DNA of 64,000 nucleotides from CAZVKN01 sp964627035 (GTDB lineage: Bacteria; Electryoneota; AABM5-125-24; Hatepunaeales; Hatepunaeaceae): NCBI GenBank assembly GCA_964627035.1, contig CAZVKN010000003.1, positions 115,597 to 179,596 of the forward strand, given 5' to 3'. The notes below the pieces were generated by a model that saw nothing but the letters and a program-made list of their open reading frames with translations, was not told the DNA's origin and did not search any database. Below, piece after piece: positions 50,230 through 57,985 of the stretch. Numbering within the stretch: position 1 is the first letter of the stretch; the number at the start of each line of letters is the position of its first letter. The position numbers were made by a program, and so were the translations under genes.

Positions 50230-51933
50230 TCAATAGACGTTGTATTGATTTCGTCCGCCTTTCTTCGAACGGTAGAGTGCGATATCTGCTCTCTTGATCA
50301 ATTCGGTTGAATCCATAATATCCGGTGTTACGGTTGCGATGCCGAGACTGAGTGTAAGTTTGCCGTCCGGTTGGGTATCAGCATATTTGAAAGGATGCTC
50401 GTTCATCACCTGCTGAATTTTCTCGCATACTACCACCCCCTGCTCAATTGTGGTTTCAGGCAGTATGATAGTGAACTCCTCGCCTCCATACCGCGCTACA
50501 ATATCGGCAGATCGGATGCATTCGGTCAGCAATTTGCCGACATCAACGAGGACATAATCACCTTCCAGATGACCGTTTGTGTCGTTGTAATGCTTGAAGT
50601 AGTCAATGTCCGCCATTATCAGCGTCAACTCTGCCTGATAACGGACCGCACGTTTGAACTCACGCGACAGCTGCTCCATGAAGAATCTGTGATTATAGAT
50701 TCCGGTCAGACCGTCAGTGGTAGCCATCCTTCGCATAATCGAATGAGCTTTTACATTTTCGATTGACCGGGATATGATTCTGCCGATGACTTCAAAACGT
50801 GGAATATCTTCTTCGGTGAAATGATGTTTCTGTTTGGCGAACAGTTTTAACAGTCCGTTGACATGCCGTCGGTGACATATCGGCACTATGATGCCTGATT
50901 CAAGCCCCATGTATTGCAGCAGTAGCGGATTCATCAGCACTGCTTTGGATGACTGCGAATCCAGCAAAGTCGGTGTCAGATGCTTCAGCACATCATCGCG
51001 TTTATCATCCTTCAGAATGATTGTTAGCAGCGGTCCCCCAAACGATGTATAGTTCTGCTGGGAAGTAGCTTTGGTGATGAGTTCCTGATCCCGATCATCC
51101 AGAAATTGCAACTCAAGATAGTCAAATCCGATTGTAGTCTTAAGTATCTGTGTTATCTCATTGAACAGCTTGTTCGGGTCCAATTCCCAGCCGACCTTAT
51201 CCTGAACCTGACTCATCAGCTTATGCCACTGCAGCTCATGATCCTTTTCGTGCTTCTGCTCCTCAACTGTGAACAGAAGCTCGGTCAACATCTCAGCCCA
51301 GTCATCAAGTGGTTGTGTGTCGCCTCGCCTCTTCAGCTGCGATTCTGTGTCCCGCAGCCACTTATCAACAGATTTGCCGTCATCATTATCGCTGCGGTTT
51401 TGTTTGACACGGTTTCTGAGCACTTTACAATTGGAAGCGACCACTGCAGGCTTAAAGGAAATCAGAGTATCCCACGGCGCATCCCTATTCTGTCTCTGAA
51501 TCGTCTTAACCGGTGATGCGATTATTGAGCAGGAGTTTGTGTCGCTCATGGCAACAACGACCAGGCTATCAGACAGATGATCAGATTTCGGAATTGAATA
51601 AGCATTAACACAATTTACAGAAGTGGAGCCTGACTTACTCCTACAGATGAACAGACCTTTTGGAGCGAGTTTACGCCGAACCTTGTTTTTGGGAGGGATT
51701 TCTGTCAGGATTTCAGGGGGAACATGTAACAGAAGTTCACCGCTGAAGTTTTTGTCAGCCGATTTCTCAAGCAGAACCTCCATAACCTGGCTGAGACTTG
51801 ACCTGAATAGCTGACCGCTTTTCTCCTGACCGTTGGAGAGAGTTTCAATCAATCCTTTCGAGTCATCTACGGATTCAAGGATGATTTGATCGCTTTTCCT
51901 ACGATTCTTTTTTGTTACTGTGTTTTCAGCCAA
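50230..51933 (-). CDS. GAF-GGDEF diguanylate cyclase
   Basis: 567 residues, soluble with no membrane segment. A GAF-like domain covers about 270-400 (NEITQILKTTIGFDYLELQF, LKLFAKQKHHFTEEDI), and a GGDEF domain covers about 400-565. The active site is ARYGGEEFTIILPE (about residue 481), and the inhibitory I-site RSAD stands five residues before it. The enzyme should therefore make cyclic di-GMP from GTP and be product-inhibited. The N-terminal ~250 residues resemble no domain that I recognise. The start is TTG at 51933; an ATG a few bases upstream is out of frame. It is followed by no obvious effector. Confidence 0.93.
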   Translation of the reverse strand: MAENTVTKKNRRKSDQIILESVDDSKGLIETLSNGQEKSGQLFRSSLSQVMEVLLEKSADKNFSGELLLHVPPEILTEIPPKNKVRRKLAPKGLFICRSKSGSTSVNCVNAYSIPKSDHLSDSLVVVAMSDTNSCSIIASPVKTIQRQNRDAPWDTLISFKPAVVASNCKVLRNRVKQNRSDNDDGKSVDKWLRDTESQLKRRGDTQPLDDWAEMLTELLFTVEEQKHEKDHELQWHKLMSQVQDKVGWELDPNKLFNEITQILKTTIGFDYLELQFLDDRDQELITKATSQQNYTSFGGPLLTIILKDDKRDDVLKHLTPTLLDSQSSKAVLMNPLLLQYMGLESGIIVPICHRRHVNGLLKLFAKQKHHFTEEDIPRFEVIGRIISRSIENVKAHSIMRRMATTDGLTGIYNHRFFMEQLSREFKRAVRYQAELTLIMADIDYFKHYNDTNGHLEGDYVLVDVGKLLTECIRSADIVARYGGEEFTIILPETTIEQGVVVCEKIQQVMNEHPFKYADTQPDGKLTLSLGIATVTPDIMDSTELIKRADIALYRSKKGGRNQYNVY

Positions 51934-52013
51934 CGGTTATATCCATTTGACAGCGGTAAATTCCGGTTACTGCGTTGAAAAGGTGGAAATAGTTAATATC
52001 CGGCTTTCAGATA

Positions 52014-53261
52014 CTACATGCAACCTTTAACCACCTCACCTCTCTTAATCACAACTTTTGGGATCATATTACCGAAGAAGTAAGGTATCCCGGCAACATT
52101 ATCCAGATCCCACAGGCACATATCAGCGAGGTAGCCGGGTAGTAATGTACCTACCGAATCCATGCGTTTCAGAGCGTGTGCCCCACCCAAAGTCGCAGCC
52201 CACAAAGCCTCACCCGGCGTGAGTCCCATCTTTATACAAGCCAATGACATTATCAGCGGCATTGATTGTGTCGGCGAGCTGCCGGGGTTAAAATCGGTGG
52301 AAACAGCTATTCTACATCCGTTTTCAATCATTTTTCTTGCCGGTGCATACTGATCCAATCCAAGAAAGAACACTGCACCCGGCAGAAGCACAACAGTAAC
52401 ATCTCCATCCCTGAGTGCTTCAATGCCTTCATCGTCAGTCATATCCATGTGATCCGCACTGAATGCACCATATTCAGCGGTGAGCTGAGCACCACCTGTG
52501 ACGCTGAACTGATCGGCATGAAGATGGATTCCAATTCCGTTGGATTTGGCAGCTTCAAAGATACGTTTGGTCTGACTCAGATTATACGCACCCTCTTCGA
52601 GGAACACATCAACAGCTTCCGCAATGCCTCTATTCACAACCTCCGGGATCATTTTGCTGCAAACAATTCCCACATATTTATCCGGATCATCTTTATACTC
52701 GGGTGGAACTACATGTGCTCCTAACAGAGTGGGACTGACATCAATCGGGTAATTTTCGGCTGCTGACTCTATCGCATCCAGTGATTTAATCTCATCATCA
52801 AATGACAGTCCATAGCCGCTTTTCGCTTCTACGGTTGTAGTTCCGCATCGCAGGAAACTGTCAAATCTTTTCCTGACCAACTTACTCAACTGCTCGAGAG
52901 ATGCTGATCTGACACCTCTGACACTTGACATGATACCGCCACCTGAAGCCGCAATCTGTTGATAGGTTTCACCCGCACACCTACGCATAAACTCAGACTC
53001 CCTCGTTCCAAAGAAGACAGGGTGAGTGTGACAGTCAACAAATCCCGGGGTTACCAGCATACCCTCTGCTGAAATCTGTTCAACATCAGGCGTCAATGCT
53101 TCCGGCTCGGATTCGCCCTCAGGTCCGATCCGGGATACCTTGCCATTCTGAATTTCAACCCAGACATTTTGCAATATCCTAACCGGATCCGCCGGGACAC
53201 CATTATCACTTAACTGTGGCAGTGCCAGCTTACCGATATTTGTCACGTATGAAGATAGCAT
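52014..53261 (-). CDS. hutI: Imidazolonepropionase
   Basis: 415 residues, an amidohydrolase that opens imidazolone-5-propionate to formiminoglutamate in histidine degradation. Metal-binding residues lie in FVDCHTHPVFFG (HxH) near residue 79, GIHLHADQFS (about 248) and AVSTDFNPGSSPTQSMP (Asp near 322). EAKSGYGL and GGGIMSSVRG are HutI signatures. Normal family length. The other hut genes (hutH, hutU, hutG) are absent from the window, so the pathway is scattered or the enzyme acts on another route. ATG 53261. The gene is minus-strand, 80 bp from the GGDEF gene. Confidence 0.95.
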   Translation of the reverse strand: MLSSYVTNIGKLALPQLSDNGVPADPVRILQNVWVEIQNGKVSRIGPEGESEPEALTPDVEQISAEGMLVTPGFVDCHTHPVFFGTRESEFMRRCAGETYQQIAASGGGIMSSVRGVRSASLEQLSKLVRKRFDSFLRCGTTTVEAKSGYGLSFDDEIKSLDAIESAAENYPIDVSPTLLGAHVVPPEYKDDPDKYVGIVCSKMIPEVVNRGIAEAVDVFLEEGAYNLSQTKRIFEAAKSNGIGIHLHADQFSVTGGAQLTAEYGAFSADHMDMTDDEGIEALRDGDVTVVLLPGAVFFLGLDQYAPARKMIENGCRIAVSTDFNPGSSPTQSMPLIMSLACIKMGLTPGEALWAATLGGAHALKRMDSVGTLLPGYLADMCLWDLDNVAGIPYFFGNMIPKVVIKRGEVVKGCM

Positions 53262-53321
53262 AACTTGGAAAGTTAGTTGTTTTTTAGTCTAATGCAATGA
53301 TCCTTGTCACAGCACCTGACA

Positions 53322-53452
53322 CAGTCTGTCCGAGAATAGGATTATCCGCTGTCAACCCGCCGCGGTTGACAGCTTAACTTATAGAATATCAACTAAGTGG
53401 CTGTCAGGTACGGCGACCTGACAGCGGGTTGTTGTTATTCTCGGACGGACTG
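53322..53452. mobile_element. MITE-like element, 131-bp copy
   Basis: The terminal inverted repeats CAGTCTGTCCGAGAAT and CAGTCCGTCCGAGAAT differ at one base. It contains CTGTCAACCCGCCGCGGTTG-type and CTGTCAGGTACGGCG-type hairpins in the same order as the copy at 14164. The length is the same, 131 bp. The flanks (TGACA and TAATA) show no target duplication. The spacer is diverged from the other two copies. Confidence 0.87.
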
Positions 53453-53504
53453 TAATATGCTTCAACCTATCGAAAAAAGAAATCACTACATGTGATAATG
53501 TAAA

Positions 53505-54443
53505 TTATCTGTTGAGCCTTCTGATTTCCCGCATCAGTGGATCACCTACACTGTACCCATAAGTCATGAAATGAACCGTGTTACCTCTATCTCCCTGATT
53601 GAGCATAACAGTGTAATCAAAGTGGCTGTCATCTCTAACTGTCCAATATGCGATTCCGGCAGTGATCCAACTGTCGTCTCCCTGACGTATAAATCCTCCC
53701 CTGAACTCCCAAGCTATGTCCTCCAAGCGGATCCGACCGCCGTAGCGGAAATGACGCGATGTCCATTTCAACTGCTGCAGCCGATCACCCCGAACCTGAA
53801 TTCCGAGTTGAAGCGGCGTGTAGCTATTGCCGAGAGATGCGCCAAACCAGCTTTCAGAAGGAAAGGTGTGCAGATTACTCCCGATGTAATTCCGTGATGT
53901 GGACGTGAGAAATAATTCCTTGCCAACTTTCCATATTGTACCGGCATCAAATGCTGATCCATGTTTCCAATCGCTGCCGGAGATCTTCTCACCGATAAAT
54001 TTCAGAGACACGCCTACAGCAAAGTCTCCTCTTCTTGATTTGAAAGCAATCGGAGTGATAACTGAAAAAGAGCGTACCTCTTTGCTTAATTCCGATTCAA
54101 TAATGTCAGGATTGTTCTGCCCGGTCAGACGACGGACAATCCCAAATCCAAACGGTTTTTTCTCATCGTAAGCGTTGTTGGCAACCATCAGTGACCACGA
54201 TCCCGGGATATGCAGCTTGCGACCGGATGCGGTGAATTCTACGCTCTGATCGTCGAGAAATGCCAATCCTGCCGGATTCCAATAGATTGTAGCGGCATTG
54301 TCCACCATAGCAACACCGGTGAAACCGCAGCCTGCGGTGAAGCTATTTACAGGTGGAAACTCCAATGGAATTGACTGCCCAAAGGCGCGAACGGAAGTGA
54401 GCAGAACCGGCAGCAACAGACATTTCAGCAGTCTAAATTTCAT
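53505..54443 (-). CDS. PorV/PorQ-like outer-membrane protein
   Basis: 312 residues from ATG 54443, with signal peptide about 1-22. The frame stays open for 46 codons upstream, but only through a CACGAAG repeat, so the longer form is an artefact. The mature N-terminus AGCGFTGVAMVDNAATIYWNPAGLAFL matches (as separate blocks) the start of FadL-like barrels of the PorV/PorQ group, which in T9SS shuttle or anchor sorting-domain proteins. The rest has alternating beta-strands and aromatic residues. As several substrates with type-A domains are in the window, a role in their surface export is likely (inference). It could also be a general UPF0164-like barrel. Confidence 0.75.
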   Translation of the reverse strand: MKFRLLKCLLLPVLLTSVRAFGQSIPLEFPPVNSFTAGCGFTGVAMVDNAATIYWNPAGLAFLDDQSVEFTASGRKLHIPGSWSLMVANNAYDEKKPFGFGIVRRLTGQNNPDIIESELSKEVRSFSVITPIAFKSRRGDFAVGVSLKFIGEKISGSDWKHGSAFDAGTIWKVGKELFLTSTSRNYIGSNLHTFPSESWFGASLGNSYTPLQLGIQVRGDRLQQLKWTSRHFRYGGRIRLEDIAWEFRGGFIRQGDDSWITAGIAYWTVRDDSHFDYTVMLNQGDRGNTVHFMTYGYSVGDPLMREIRRLNR

Positions 54444-54477
54444 ACAACAGTATAAGGACTTATCCGTAAATAACCAA

Positions 54478-54553
54478 GCTTTTATTAACCACCACGAAGT
54501 ACACGAAGAACACGAAGCTTTTTCTTCTGTCTCTTCGTGCACTTCGTGGTGAA
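54478..54553. repeat. CACGAAG palindrome upstream of the PorV-like gene
   Basis: The arms CACCACGAAGTACACGAAG and CTTCGTGCACTTCGTGGTG form a long inverted repeat around a T-rich centre. It is related to the copy at about 31022-31080. It falls in the divergent gap between the PorV-like and BNR-like genes and is open in frame with the former. Confidence 0.87.
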
Positions 54554-54662
54554 ATAAATTCCGAATTTCTACGTAAATCACCTCATATCACTTTCGTTTC
54601 TACAGCTATACTGTTATTATGTAATAATACTCAATAATTTTATCCACTATTCAGGAGTAACT

Positions 54663-56630
54663 ATGCCGATTTTGTCTCTATTTATCTCACTCTTGATACT
54701 TGTCTGCATTATCCCAAGCGCAGCATCACAATCCATCGCTGTCAGACCTGAACAGCTTCAGGAGCCGATTGCTCACCATGACAATAACAATGGGAGGCTC
54801 ATTCGCAGTGTCAGATCGGCAGTTGATCTATCACCGCGCCGCGATGATTTTCTCGGTGAACGGAGTCAAGCCGGTGACACGTGGTATGATTTTCATGCAA
54901 ACGGTTCAACAGGAAAGATGATAGCAATCGCTCCCAACGGTGGGGTACACATCACATGGTGCGATGGATATGAGGAAGATGTGCTCGGCGGCGAGAGACA
55001 TCAGAAGTATAACTACTACGATCCGGACAATGAGGAGTGGATGGAGGAAGACGGTTCAACCGTAGATTTCGGCATAGATCGCGGCGGATTCGGATGTCTG
55101 GCGTTGACTGAGGAAGATGATCCACGTGCTCTTGTGTTCTACCACGGCAAGGACGACACAGCGTGGACAGGATTCTCGGGTATTGACTTTGAAGCAGGAT
55201 TGGGTGTCTTTGAGACCATATTTCTTCCACAGTACCCGCAGATGACAGCATACTTCGCTCAAGGTGTTGTCAGTCCGGAGGGAAAGATTCATGTCGCAAC
55301 CCAGCGCAGAGATCGGGGAATGATCGGGTACGCAATCGGTGAGCTTGGCGATGATGGGCTGCCGGAGTATGACGAGGTTGTGCGAGAGGTCGGCGAGACT
55401 CACAGAACAACTTTGCGGATAGCAAGCTCTCCTCATAGTGAACGAGTTGCGATTATCTGGATGATGCCTCGCGCAGGTATTCCAATTCCTGAAGAATGGA
55501 ACGGTGGTCCCGGATACATTTACAACAACGATCTTATGCTGGCTTGGAGTGATGACGGCGATGAATGGAACTTTGATGATCCGATTAATGTAACCGATAA
55601 CATTGATCCGGATCCCGATCTTGAGGGGGATGAAGCATACGGTGATACTTTGCGTCCACACGTCACTATGGATCTGATCTTTGACTCTGATGACAACATT
55701 CATATAGTGTTCGACTGCCGCGGATTCTGGCAGCAGCCTATCCCTGAAGACAATCCGCCGGTTGACGGGATCACCTCCGACGCTTCGTTCCTTTTTCACT
55801 GGAGCGAAGAGACCGAAGAAATCACACCGGTCGCTGACGGCTGGTACACTCATCGTGAAGTGGACGAGGACGGTAACACCGTCCGGTGGCCCGTGCCGGG
55901 CGCGTATAAATCTAACGTCTGCGCTCCGTCGTTGGCTTACGATGAGGAGGGGGACTTATACTGTGTGTTTAGCTATTTTCCAATGAACGACTATTCTGAG
56001 CAAAACTACTGCAACGGTGACATCGCAGTAACGGTTTCAGAGGATAACGGCGAGACCTGGTTTTATCCGACGATGATCACTGAAACCCGCACACATCTCG
56101 CGGAGGTCGGTGAAGCTGAATGCGAGCTGTATCCGACCGTTGCCTCTGTAGTGGATGATTTCCTCCATATAAGCTACGAACTGGACACTGAGCCGGGCAC
56201 TCCTGTTGAGGATTATGCTGAAAGAGAGGAAATTGCGACACTCTGCCCCTGGTTCTATCATAAAATGCCACTCGATGAGATAGCGAGAGATTCAATCTGG
56301 GACAGCGGACCTGATTGGCACGCTCTTCCTCCGGAGAGTGTTGATGACCACCACACTCTAACTCCGAATGATTACAATCTTCTTTCAGTTTATCCCAATC
56401 CGTTTAACAACCGGACAACGATTGAGTTTAATACGAGGAAAGCTGAATCGGTATCTATCGCTGTTTATGACTTGGGAGGAAGAGAGGTTGCAGAACTGCA
56501 TAGTGGAGAGTTGCTGAGAGGAACTCACAAAGTTGAATGGGATGCTGCAAGCCTGACCGGTGGGGTTTATTTTGTCAGGCTTACCGGTGAGGGCAGACAT
56601 TCACTAAAAAAGATCGTATTGCTTAAATAA
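54663..56630 (+). CDS. Secreted BNR/sialidase-like propeller protein with type-A sorting domain
   Basis: 655 residues. The signal peptide is about 1-22. The central ~500 residues contain repeating strands of the type GGVHITWCDGYEED, GKIHVATQRRDRG, RVAIIWMMPRAG, DNIHIVFDCRGFW and EDNGETWFYPTMI. The last two resemble Asp-box (SxDxGxTW) motifs of sialidase-type six-bladed propellers. The C-terminus is a sorting domain (YPNPFNNRTTIEFN, YDLGGREVAEL, TGGVYFVRL). No catalytic Arg triad of sialidase is evident, so an enzymatic role is unproven. It is divergent from the PorV-like gene, and a thioredoxin gene follows after a repeat. Confidence 0.83.
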   Translation: MPILSLFISLLILVCIIPSAASQSIAVRPEQLQEPIAHHDNNNGRLIRSVRSAVDLSPRRDDFLGERSQAGDTWYDFHANGSTGKMIAIAPNGGVHITWCDGYEEDVLGGERHQKYNYYDPDNEEWMEEDGSTVDFGIDRGGFGCLALTEEDDPRALVFYHGKDDTAWTGFSGIDFEAGLGVFETIFLPQYPQMTAYFAQGVVSPEGKIHVATQRRDRGMIGYAIGELGDDGLPEYDEVVREVGETHRTTLRIASSPHSERVAIIWMMPRAGIPIPEEWNGGPGYIYNNDLMLAWSDDGDEWNFDDPINVTDNIDPDPDLEGDEAYGDTLRPHVTMDLIFDSDDNIHIVFDCRGFWQQPIPEDNPPVDGITSDASFLFHWSEETEEITPVADGWYTHREVDEDGNTVRWPVPGAYKSNVCAPSLAYDEEGDLYCVFSYFPMNDYSEQNYCNGDIAVTVSEDNGETWFYPTMITETRTHLAEVGEAECELYPTVASVVDDFLHISYELDTEPGTPVEDYAEREEIATLCPWFYHKMPLDEIARDSIWDSGPDWHALPPESVDDHHTLTPNDYNLLSVYPNPFNNRTTIEFNTRKAESVSIAVYDLGGREVAELHSGELLRGTHKVEWDAASLTGGVYFVRLTGEGRHSLKKIVLLK

Positions 56631-56641
56631 AATTGAGATAT

Positions 56642-56672
56642 TGTAGTCGGGTTTTAGACAACCCCGACTGCA
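56642..56672. repeat. Short GTAGTCG-family palindrome
   Basis: The arms TGTAGTCGGG and CCCGACTGCA lie between the BNR-like gene stop and the thioredoxin start. The repeat has no stop in the thioredoxin frame. Confidence 0.85.
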
Positions 56673-56716
56673 GTCGGCTATTAACCACAAAACTCAATGT
56701 TGGAGGAATAAACGGA

Positions 56717-57031
56717 ATGCGCAAAGTGCAAGACAACAGCTTCGACCCGGAAGTTATTCAATCTGATAAGCTGACAGTAGTAGATTTTGGAGCAGAATGG
56801 TGCGGTCCATGCAAAAAACTGACCCCCATTCTTGAGGACATTTCCGAGCAATACGGAGATAATCTCAAAATTGTCGAAGTTGATGTGGGTGAAGCACCGG
56901 AAACAGCAATGAAGTACGGCGTCACCAGCATTCCTCAGCTTCTGTTCTTCAAGGACGGAATTGTAAAGGCAACTATGGTCGGCTTGAACCCTCCGGGAAA
57001 AATCAAGCAGAAAATAGAGAAATACCTTTAG
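56717..57031 (+). CDS. trxA: Thioredoxin
   Basis: 104 residues from ATG 56717, preceded by GGAGG; upstream in-frame codons run through a palindromic repeat and are not credible as protein. The active site is WCGPC (C29, C32) in VVDFGAEWCGPCKKL, with the cis-proline in SIPQLLFFKDG and conserved GLNP near the end. This is a standard cytoplasmic thioredoxin that reduces protein disulfides. No thioredoxin reductase with CxxC is adjacent; the TrxR-like flavoprotein at 19434-20306 lacks the redox pair. It may be expressed alone, since repeats separate it from both neighbours. Confidence 0.95.
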   Translation: MRKVQDNSFDPEVIQSDKLTVVDFGAEWCGPCKKLTPILEDISEQYGDNLKIVEVDVGEAPETAMKYGVTSIPQLLFFKDGIVKATMVGLNPPGKIKQKIEKYL

Positions 57032-57088
57032 TGGAACTTTGAAACGGATTAACTGTTAAAGAGTGAGTCCCTGAAGTGTTCACTACAT

Positions 57089-57162
57089 GGTCATTCCGGC
57101 GAAAGCCGGAATCCAGTAACCTGTTATTATTATTGGATTCCGGATCAAGTCCGGAATGACAG
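57089..57162. repeat. Two ATTCCGG-family palindromes
   Basis: A CATTCCGGCGAAAGCCGGAAT palindrome (about 57091-57112) is followed by a GGATTCCGGATCAAGTCCGG palindrome (57135-57157), which is identical in its core to the uninterrupted copy at 21.17 kb. The latter serves as the reference for the empty target of the insertion at 14164. Confidence 0.88.
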
Positions 57163-57223
57163 AATCACTGTAAAGTTTACACTCCCCATTAATTAAATCA
57201 ATATTGATAAAGGAACATAAATC

Positions 57224-57811
57224 GTGAGAAAAACATTCTTATTCATGCTCTTAGGGATTGCTGTTTTAGCACTTAGCTGCGGCAACAGCGAGCAGGCAAT
57301 TCCTGCTGACGAAGCGGAACCTGTGAAGAGCATATCACAAGAAGCGGCACCTCCAGAACCCACTGCCGATGCGTCAACCGGTAGTATAAAAGCTGCCGAC
57401 TTCACATTGAAATCAGTCACCGGTGAAGATATCAGCCTGTCAGATTATGCGGGTAAAGTTGTGATTCTGGATTTCTGGGCGACCTGGTGTCCTCCCTGTC
57501 GGATGGAGATTCCTCATTTTAACGATCTTGCAAAAGAATACGGCGACAAGGGATTGGTCGTGCTCGGTGTATCGGTGGATCGTGGCGGTGCGGATGTTGT
57601 CAGGAAGTTCAAGGAAAAAACTGAAGTCGGCTATCCGGTCGTGATGAGTAACTCTGACACGCACGCCAAATATCAATCTTACATTGATCCAAGCCAGCAA
57701 GGCGGAATCCCGTTCACATTCGTCATTGATCGTGAAGGAATCATCCGCGAGCGATATGTAGGATACCGCGATAAGGAAGTATTTGAAAATGCGATCAAAC
57801 CGCTGCTATAA
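57224..57811 (+). CDS. TlpA/ResA-like thiol-disulfide oxidoreductase lipoprotein
   Basis: 195 residues. The start is GTG at 57224, after AAAGGAA. The N-terminus ends in LAVLALSCGNS-like sequence with the lipobox Cys at C19, so the protein is membrane-anchored on the outside. After an Ala/Pro/Glu-rich linker, the redoxin domain carries FWATWCPPCRMEIPHF with C89 and C92, LGVSVDRGG and GGIPFTFVIDREG with the cis-proline. Such proteins reduce cytochrome c cysteines or other periplasmic disulfides. The DsbD homologue at 62114-63931 is a plausible electron source. Confidence 0.9.
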   Translation: MRKTFLFMLLGIAVLALSCGNSEQAIPADEAEPVKSISQEAAPPEPTADASTGSIKAADFTLKSVTGEDISLSDYAGKVVILDFWATWCPPCRMEIPHFNDLAKEYGDKGLVVLGVSVDRGGADVVRKFKEKTEVGYPVVMSNSDTHAKYQSYIDPSQQGGIPFTFVIDREGIIRERYVGYRDKEVFENAIKPLL

Positions 57812-57864
57812 TCTCAGAAAGATTAGAAGAAGAGATACCCGGTTTCAGGCAATAGTTGATATAC

Positions 57865-57922
57865 TGTAGTCGTGGTTGTCCTCAACCGCGACTCCGTCGG
57901 GTTTGAGACAAACCCGACTATA
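57865..57922. repeat. Long-form GTAGTCG palindrome
   Basis: The outer arms TGTAGTCGTGGTTGTC and the complementary GAGACAAACCCGACTATA surround a CAACCGCGACTCCGTCGG centre. It lies between the TlpA-like gene and the C-terminal protease gene. The last base of the right arm is decayed (CTATA for CTACA). Confidence 0.82.
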
Positions 57923-57985
57923 ATCCGGCAACTAACTAACATTTAATGAGTTGAATTCGTATAAAAAGAAAACAATGGGCTTCTT

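Noticed and set aside
54482..54581. N-terminal extension of the PorV-like protein
   Set aside because: The extra residues translate the CACGAAG palindrome (HHEVHEE, SCTSW) and precede a proper signal peptide; the ATG at 54443 is the credible start.
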